DNA of 64,000 nt. Source: Rikenellaceae bacterium. Lineage in GTDB: Bacteria > Bacteroidota > Bacteroidia > Bacteroidales > Rikenellaceae. The notes under the pieces are model-generated. The model made no database searches. It was given only the letters and a program-made list of their open reading frames with translations, and was not told where the DNA came from. The DNA lies in contig JAGBHC010000015.1 in NCBI GenBank assembly GCA_017935625.1, positions 62,001 to 126,000 on the forward strand, given 5' to 3'. Every line of letters begins with the position of its first letter. The stretch's first letter is position 1. Both the position numbers and the translations under genes were made by a program. Below are positions 56,557-64,000 of the stretch, piece after piece.

Positions 56557-56744
56557 GACCCGAACTCCGCCCGCAAAAGTGACCCACGCTCCGGTTCGAA
56601 AAACATAAGGAAGAGAAAAGTCCGGGAGACCCCCCACACCCCGTAGAAGCGGCCGCACCTCAACTTGAAAAGCCGCACAAAAAAAGAAGCCCCCGAGACC
56701 CGAACTCCGCCCGCAAGGGCGACCCACGCTCCGGTCCGAAAAAC
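56557..56744. repeat. 48-bp direct repeat, two copies
   Basis: GACCCGAACTCCGCCCGCAA begins both copies (56557-56604 and 56697-56744), 140 bp apart, with few differences. The 464-nt gap 56357-56820 holds two terminators and these repeats but no supported gene. Confidence 0.75.
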
Positions 56745-56765
56745 CGAGGGGAAACAGGCAATAAA

Positions 56766-56799
56766 GAAAGAGGAGCGCTCAAATTGAGCACCCCTCTTT
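56766..56799. terminator. Terminator for the acidic-protein gene
   Basis: Imperfect inverted repeat whose core is GCTCAA-A-TTGAGC, extended by AAAGAGG against CCTCTTT. On the minus strand it is followed by a T-rich CTTTATT stretch. It lies 22 nt past the stop of the gene at 56821. Confidence 0.6.
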
Positions 56800-56820
56800 C
56801 GTTTCGGGACCGGACGGACT

Positions 56821-57135
56821 CTACATATCGTCCTCGTCTTCGTCCTCCGAAGAATCGGCAATCTCTTCGGCTCCCTTTATATCGTCATCATAATAGTCCT
56901 TGTCCTCTTCTTCCTCCACCGAATCGTCGATTTTCACATCGATTTTCACCAGGTAGCTTATCTCTTCGGTCTCAAGAACGACGGCATAGAAAAAATCGCC
57001 CGAAGGCTTGTCGATACGTATCATCGAATCGGTAAAGCCAAGGGGATATTTAGCCTTCAATTCGTCCTTTAACTCCTCTGCAAGGTTCTGATAACTAACG
57101 ACTAAATGCTTCTTTTGTTTTACTTCTTTGACCAT
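56821..57135 (-). CDS. Conserved acidic-tailed small protein
   Basis: 104 aa. N-terminal half is a compact fold (LVVSYQNLAEELKDELKAKYPLGF, here read as LVVSYQNLAEELKDE and LKAKYPLGF), middle strand IDKPSGDFFYAVVLETEEIS and YLVKIDVKIDD, then a very acidic tail (EEEEDKDYYDDD...EDEDEDDM). I recall similar conserved hypotheticals in Bacteroidales; function unknown. The tail may bind basic proteins or metals. Confidence 0.8.
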   Translation of the reverse strand: MVKEVKQKKHLVVSYQNLAEELKDELKAKYPLGFTDSMIRIDKPSGDFFYAVVLETEEISYLVKIDVKIDDSVEEEEDKDYYDDDIKGAEEIADSSEDEDEDDM

Positions 57136-57248
57136 ATTTTCCGAAAAATTTTCTGCAAGTATACATAAAAATTACTAATACACTATATCATAAAAACTTT
57201 TTTTACTAAAAAATATTTTTACACCCCGACGAAGGCCGATTCGGGTGA

Positions 57249-59705
<2,457 letters not shown>

Positions 59706-59715
59706 AATAAACGAT

Positions 59716-59723
59716 TACTTTTG
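59716..59723 (+). promoter_or_regulatory. -7 box TACTTTTG for dapA
   Basis: Full TAnnTTTG match, 72 nt before the dapA ATG and 10 nt after the ligA stop. Confidence 0.6.
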
Positions 59724-59794
59724 TGGGCCCGAATGAAAACCGACGGCATCGCTCCGACTCCGGAGCCGGAACGAAAGAAGATAGTGACATACTT

Positions 59795-60679
59795 ATGAAA
59801 AGAGCATTGACAGGAGTAGGAGTGGCGCTGGTCACTCCGTTCACACGCGACGGCAAGGTCGATTTCGCCGGCCTGGGACGTCTGGTCGATTATGTGATAG
59901 AAAACGGGGTGGACTACATCGTCTCGTTAGGCACCACCGCCGAAACCGTAACCCTCGACCGCACGGAGCGCGATGCCGTGGCGGCCTTCATCGTGGAACA
60001 CAACGCAGGACGCGTGCCGCTGGTGGCCGGCTGCGGGGGCAACTGCACCGCCGAGGTGGTGCGCATGCTCGACGGCAGCGACCTGAGCGCCTTTTCGGCC
60101 ATTCTGAGCGTGACCCCCTACTACAACCGCCCCTCCCAGCGGGGACTCTACGAACACTACAAGGTGATAGCCGCCGAATCGCCCGTTCCGGTGATTCTCT
60201 ACAACGTGCCCTCGCGCACGGGCGTGAACATGACCGCCGAAACCACCCTGCGCATCGCCCGCGAAATTCCCAATGTCATCGGCATCAAGGAGGCCTGCGG
60301 CAAATTCGAACAGATGGAAGAGCTGCTGGCCGGACGTCCCGAGGGATTCCGGGTCATCTCGGGCGACGACAGCATGGCCCTGGGACTGGTCCGCCGAGGC
60401 GGCGACGGAGTCATCTCGGTGGCGGCCAACGTCTTTCCGCGCGACTTCACCCGATGCGTGAAACTCGCGTTCGAGGGCCGGCACGCCGAAGCCGAAACAC
60501 TCTACACCCACCTTTCGGAAGCCATCCACGCCCTGTTCGAAGAGGGAAACCCCACGGGCGTGAAGAGCGCGCTGGCCGTCAAGGGCATGATAGAACCCGT
60601 GCTGCGTCTGCCGCTGGTGGAGGGAAGCCCCGCACTGATGGAAAAATTCAAAAAACTGGTGGTAAAATACGAATTGTAG
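59795..60679 (+). CDS. dapA: 4-hydroxy-tetrahydrodipicolinate synthase
   Basis: 294 aa TIM barrel. Condenses pyruvate and aspartate semialdehyde in lysine/DAP synthesis. SLGTTAETVTL (substrate loop), PVILYNVPSRTGVNM (catalytic Tyr), VIGIKEACG (Schiff-base Lys), and GDDSMALGLVRRGGDGVISV are intact. Start at 59795 (MKRALTGVGVALVTPF); an earlier ATG would add a poor extension. Confidence 0.96.
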   Translation: MKRALTGVGVALVTPFTRDGKVDFAGLGRLVDYVIENGVDYIVSLGTTAETVTLDRTERDAVAAFIVEHNAGRVPLVAGCGGNCTAEVVRMLDGSDLSAFSAILSVTPYYNRPSQRGLYEHYKVIAAESPVPVILYNVPSRTGVNMTAETTLRIAREIPNVIGIKEACGKFEQMEELLAGRPEGFRVISGDDSMALGLVRRGGDGVISVAANVFPRDFTRCVKLAFEGRHAEAETLYTHLSEAIHALFEEGNPTGVKSALAVKGMIEPVLRLPLVEGSPALMEKFKKLVVKYEL

Positions 60680-60690
60680 GATTTTTGCGT

Positions 60691-60698
60691 TATGTTTG
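60691..60698 (+). promoter_or_regulatory. -7 box TATGTTTG for the DUF4919 gene
   Basis: Full TAnnTTTG match, 41 nt before the ATG at 60739. Confidence 0.6.
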
Positions 60699-60738
60699 CG
60701 GCAGGAGAACATCCGCTCCGCAAAATATTGACAGCCTC

Positions 60739-61467
60739 ATGAAATTAAGAATACTGCTCGTCTCGCTTCTGGCGACGGTGTGCGCCGCGGCGCAGGTCCC
60801 CGACGAAGAGGACATCCTGCGCAAAACGCTCGACTCGGAATCCGAATTCTACTACCCGGGGCTGATGCTCCGCTACCAGACGGGCGACACCACGCTCACC
60901 GCGACCGATTACCACTACCTCTACTACGGCTTCGCCTACCAGGACGCCTACTCGCCGCTCAAGCGCATCCCGGCCGAAAACCAGATACTCGAAATCTTCG
61001 AACGCGGCGAATCGCTCAGCTTCGAGGAGGCCGCCGAAGTGGTGGCTCTGGGCAAGCAGGTGATGGAGACCGACCCGTTCAGTCCCAAGAATCTCAACTT
61101 CATGGCCTATGCCTACGGCGTGACGGGCGACACGATTTCGGCAGCCGTCTATGCCGACAAACTCAAGAAGATACTCGGCACCATACTCGCCTCCGGCACG
61201 GGTCTCAAGGAGGACCAGCCGTGGCACGTGCTCAGCTACGACCACGCCACCGATGTCATCGGCTCCAAAGGACTGGTCATCGTCAATCGGCAGGTGCGGT
61301 CGAGTTCGGTGGAGTATATCCAGCTGGCCCGCCGCGACAAGGGCGTTAAGGGCTACTTCTTCGACTTCGGACGCATGTACCGCCACCGTCCCGAAGAGGC
61401 TCCGCAGAAGGAGAAGCACAAGTGGGACTTCAACAACATCCCGCTCAACTACAAACGCAGCCGATAA
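60739..61467 (+). CDS. DUF4919 secreted protein
   Basis: 242 aa with a signal peptide (MKLRILLVSLLATVCAAA). The mature protein matches DUF4919, a Bacteroidetes family of unknown function: YYPGLMLRYQTGDTTLTATDY, YHYLYYGFAYQDAYSPLK, AYGVTGDTISAAVYADKLKK, DHATDVIGSKGLVIVNRQV and the conserved FDFGRMY. Start at 60739; a -7 box lies just upstream. Confidence 0.9.
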   Translation: MKLRILLVSLLATVCAAAQVPDEEDILRKTLDSESEFYYPGLMLRYQTGDTTLTATDYHYLYYGFAYQDAYSPLKRIPAENQILEIFERGESLSFEEAAEVVALGKQVMETDPFSPKNLNFMAYAYGVTGDTISAAVYADKLKKILGTILASGTGLKEDQPWHVLSYDHATDVIGSKGLVIVNRQVRSSSVEYIQLARRDKGVKGYFFDFGRMYRHRPEEAPQKEKHKWDFNNIPLNYKRSR

Positions 61468-61520
61468 CCCGGCCCACCCAAATGCCGAGACGGGGCCCGC
61501 ACGAAGGCATCCGCCCCCGG

Positions 61521-61800
61521 CCCCCGAAAAGATGCGCCGCCTCGGCCGAACAAGTCCCTTGAAAAGACGCGCTGCCCCCGACCGAACAGGCCCCCGAAAA
61601 GATGCGCCGCCTCGGCCGAACAAGTCCCTCGAAAGACGCGCTGCCCCCGACCGAACAGGCCCGCCGAAAAGATGCACCGCCTCGGCCGAACAAGTCCCTC
61701 GAAAGACGCGCTGCCCCCGACCGAACAGGCCCGCCGAAAAGATGCACCGCTCCCGGCTGAACAGGTCCCTTGAAAAGACGCGCCGCCTCGGCCGCACAGG
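61521..61800 (+). repeat. 70-bp tandem repeat, four units
   Basis: Units start at 61521, 61591, 61661 and 61731 (70-bp period, ending about 61800). Each has two related ~35-bp halves built on GAAAAGATGCGCCGCCTCGG and CCGAACAAGTCCC. They fill the 496-nt gap between DUF4919 and the clostripain-like gene. The gap holds no other feature I can support. Confidence 0.88.
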
Positions 61801-61963
61801 TCCCCGAAAGTGTGCCCGAAAGCCGTGTTCCGCAGAGACGAGGGGCCCCCGGACGGACTCCGGACCGGCGGCGAAGGGACGCCCCCGGAGAGAGCGTTTG
61901 TTTTTCCGGAGGAATTTCACTATCTTGTCCCGTCGTTTAACCATCGAATCCGAAGATAGAAAA

Positions 61964-63202
61964 ATGCGAAAATTTCTGAATATCATACTTCTGTCGCTCT
62001 TTGCAGGCGCCGTCGCAAGTTGCTGCAAAGACGAAACGCCCGAAATCAGAGTCCGGAAAAAGGCCGACCACACCCTGGTCATGTACCTGGTGGCCGACAA
62101 CAATCTCTACGCCAACCTCAGCCGGAACGTGCGGCAGGCGGCCGAGGCGGTGGCTTCCGGCGCCCTGTCGGCCGTAAACGGACGCATAGCGGTCTATTTC
62201 GACCCCAATCCCAACGTGCACAATCCGGTGCTTTTCACCATAACGGAACAAAACGGCAAGGCGGTGTACGACACCGTCAAGCGGTATGGCTCGCAGCTCT
62301 CGACCGACAAAGCGGTGATGACGCAGGTTTGCAAGGACATACGCAGTCTGCTGCCGAGCGAAAGCTACGGCATATCGCTCGGGTCCCACGCCACGGGCTG
62401 GGTTCCCGCCGCAGGCAACGACCTCGCCATGCGCAGCGGAAGCCTCGAACAGAACCTCTGGCTCCGCCCCCAGGGGGCCCTGCTGACCCGTGCCTTCGGA
62501 CTCGACCGGCAGGACGGCACCGAATACCACATGGATATCGCCGACCTCAGCGAGGGACTGAGCCCCATCGAGTGGAGCTACATCCTCACCGATGCCTGCT
62601 TCATGTCCTCCGTCGAGGCTCTCTACGAACTGCGGGGTCGTGCACCCTACATCGTCGCTTCGCCGACCGAAATCATGAGCGACGGATTCCCCTACGCCGA
62701 GGTGGTTTCCATCCTTTTCGAAAGCCCCGCCATCACGGAGCAGACCCTCACCGAGGTGTGCAACGCCTACATGCGCCACTATCGCAACGCCGACGTGGCT
62801 TCCGCCAGCATCGCCCTCGTCCGCACGTCGGAACTCGAGACGCTGGCCGCGGCGGTAAAGGATTTGCTCGATGCGGGCACCCGCCCCGTGGACGCCGCAC
62901 AGATACAGGCGTTCGAGGGACTCTCCCCGCACGTGTTCTACGACCTGGACCACTACGTCGAGAATCTGAGCAACGATGCCGCACGCTACGAAGCGTTTAC
63001 CCGGGCGCTCGCCTCGACCGTACTCTTCAAGGAGAGCACTCCGCGGATTTATTCGGCTTTCAAACCCGGATACTTTCCCGTCACCCGCTGCTGCGGCCTC
63101 TCGTCCTACATCGAGAACGAGGAGTTCCCCATTTTCAACGGATTCTACCGCAACACCGCCTGGTACGCCGCCACCCATTCGCAAAGCGAGGGAGAGGAAT
63201 AA
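61964..63202 (+). CDS. Clostripain (C11) family cysteine peptidase, lipoprotein
   Basis: 412 aa. Signal ends LFAGAVASC (lipobox C). A C11 peptidase domain fills most of the rest: HTLVMYLVADNNLYANL, ISLGSHATGW (catalytic His), LTDACFMSSVEALYEL (catalytic Cys), and SPTEIMSDGFPYAEVV, the substrate-pocket region. Clostripain-like enzymes cleave after Arg/Lys; Bacteroidales lipoprotein forms act at the cell surface. Start at the ATG 61964. An adjacent inhibitor or activating peptidase gene was not seen. Confidence 0.9.
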   Translation: MRKFLNIILLSLFAGAVASCCKDETPEIRVRKKADHTLVMYLVADNNLYANLSRNVRQAAEAVASGALSAVNGRIAVYFDPNPNVHNPVLFTITEQNGKAVYDTVKRYGSQLSTDKAVMTQVCKDIRSLLPSESYGISLGSHATGWVPAAGNDLAMRSGSLEQNLWLRPQGALLTRAFGLDRQDGTEYHMDIADLSEGLSPIEWSYILTDACFMSSVEALYELRGRAPYIVASPTEIMSDGFPYAEVVSILFESPAITEQTLTEVCNAYMRHYRNADVASASIALVRTSELETLAAAVKDLLDAGTRPVDAAQIQAFEGLSPHVFYDLDHYVENLSNDAARYEAFTRALASTVLFKESTPRIYSAFKPGYFPVTRCCGLSSYIENEEFPIFNGFYRNTAWYAATHSQSEGEE

Positions 63203-63616
63203 CGAGCGGAGCAGAGCGATTGCCCCGTCGGCTCGGTTGAAGGGGTCCATGAAAATATGAAGATGAAAAAACCGCGGGAAATACTCCGCGGAGTATGATT
63301 TCTTCCCCCCACTCCCGAACACCGGAAGAAGGAGAACGGATAACATGCCCCGCCGAAGCCGATTCCCAGGCAACCTTAAAAAAGCATGACACGGTTGCCA
63401 TTCCCTCTCTCTGACATCCGTTTGCCCCGTGCGCCCGATACCCCGAAAAACGGACGGCCGCTTCCGCAAATTCCCGCCAACCGACGACATGCCTCGGCCG
63501 CGAAACGGAACAAAGCACTCCCCGACCGACGGCGCCGCACACCTTGAAACGACCCGCCGCATACCCAACCGACAACGCTCAAAACAAGCGTACGCCCCCT
63601 AACGCCACTCCCGCGC

Positions 63617-63749
63617 GAAACAAACGCAACACACCTGGCGCCGCACACTCGCGAAACAATCCACCACGCACATTCGCCGTGCACCTAAACCACACCCGTG
63701 GAAAACAAACGTCGCACACCTGGCACCGCACACGCACGAAACAATCCAC
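63617..63749 (+). repeat. Two 48-bp direct repeats in the last intergenic region
   Basis: Copies at 63617-63664 and 63702-63749, 85 bp apart (shared AAACAAACG..CACACCTGGC..CCGCACAC...CGAAACAATCCAC). They lie in the 655-nt gap 63203-63857, rich in C and A, with no supported gene. A palindrome ATACTCCGCGGAGTAT lies at 63281-63296. Confidence 0.7.
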
Positions 63750-63795
63750 TACACACCCAACCACCGCACGCCAACCGCCGTGCACACGCGAAACG

Positions 63796-63827
63796 AAAAG
63801 CGGGAACCGAACTCGCCGGCTCCCGCT
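63796..63827 (-). terminator. Terminator for the partial gene at the right edge
   Basis: Outer stem AGCGGGA (63799-63805) with TCCCGCT (63821-63827), extended by CCG/CGG; on the minus strand TTTT follows. It lies 31 nt past the stop. Confidence 0.65.
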
Positions 63828-63857
63828 CTGTAAATTGTATTCACTTGAGAATCAACA

Positions 63858-64000
63858 TCAATCACTCAGATGCTGGGGGGGGGTATCGCGCACGCAACGG
63901 ACACGGGTCTCGGCACGACCGTCATATCCCATCGTATTGCGCCAATAAGGATTGTAGCCATCCTCATTATTATAGATGATGAATGCGAATCGGTTTCCCT
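63858..64000 (-). CDS. C-terminal end of a surface or secreted protein (5' part beyond window)
   Basis: 47 residues are visible: NRFAFIIYNNEDGYNPYW, RNTMGYDGRAETRVRCVRD, TPPQHLSD then TGA. The terminal '...RCVRD' pattern is frequent in secreted or fimbrillin-type Bacteroidetes proteins, but the family cannot be named from this fragment. The gene has a run of nine C (coding strand) near its end at 63875-63883. Confidence 0.6.
   Translation of the reverse strand, partial: GNRFAFIIYNNEDGYNPYWRNTMGYDGRAETRVRCVRDTPPQHLSD

Noticed and set aside
61445..61747. Minus-strand frame of about 100 codons over the 70-bp repeat, with repeated CSVGGSASF-like segments.
   Set aside because: It only translates the DNA repeat; no start context, no domain, and no gene neighbours support it.

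Overview
The window looks like a chromosomal segment of a GC-rich gut Bacteroidales bacterium. An Alistipes-like Rikenellaceae member is my best inference. The reasons are: nearly every plausible start codon lacks a Shine-Dalgarno sequence; many genes are preceded by the Bacteroidetes -7 box TAnnTTTG, sometimes with TTTG about 20 nt upstream; and the families are typical of the phylum (DUF1573, DUF2851, DUF4294, DUF4861, GSCFA, BF3164-like lipoproteins, clostripain-like lipoprotein, ~1,100-residue SecA with SEC-C tail). No rRNA, tRNA, insertion sequence, prophage or CRISPR array was seen. Most of the window is ordinary, intact core genome.

Layout. 1-5.6 kb (minus): partial yajC, then a probable operon M23-like protein - dxr - rseP - radA - DUF1573 lipoprotein; radA carries an apparent -1 frameshift just after its zinc finger. 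5.7-9.1 kb (plus): sugar nucleotidyltransferase, galM and a PLP aminotransferase. 9.8-19.4 kb (minus): secA; a PafA-like phosphatase - sufE - DUF59 - DUF2851 run; then DUF4861 and GSCFA proteins. 19.4-20.4 kb holds two tandem arrays of a 73-bp repeat, each unit containing a promoter. ispE (plus) follows. 21.4-28.0 kb (minus): grpE - dnaJ - small membrane protein - mutL - rhomboid - EEP - yhcH. 28.5-30.9 kb: a TonB-type outer-membrane barrel gene. 31.4-38.6 kb (minus): BF3164-like lipoprotein, infC, thrS, CPBP protease, pdxA, SpoU methyltransferase. 38.8-43.1 kb (plus): carA-carB. 43.3-51.1 kb (minus): MerR - nif3 - zinc-ribbon, and trkA - GH3 - deoxynucleoside kinase - rRNA methyltransferase. 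51.2-63.2 kb (mostly plus): small Cys-rich membrane protein, DUF4294 (minus), thioesterase, PPi-type phosphofructokinase, barrel protein, second BF3164-like lipoprotein, acidic protein (minus), ligA, dapA, DUF4919, clostripain-like peptidase. The right edge cuts a minus-strand surface-protein gene.

Functionally the window mixes envelope biogenesis (YajC, SecA, RseP, barrels, lipoproteins), isoprenoid synthesis (dxr, ispE), Fe-S assembly (SufE, DUF59), chaperones, DNA repair (RadA, MutL, LigA), translation (IF-3, ThrRS, rRNA/RNA methylases), pyrimidine/arginine precursor synthesis (CarAB), lysine/DAP (DapA), PLP (PdxA) and potassium uptake (TrkA).

I found no clear undescribed multi-gene system. 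The most unusual items are the 73-bp promoter-bearing repeats that start exactly 28 nt from two different genes, two symmetric promoter pairs, a secreted Cys-rich peptide frame without start or stop in front of a lipoprotein gene, the repeat tail plus terminal clamp-like motif of LigA, and the TTG-started infC without rpmI-rplT.
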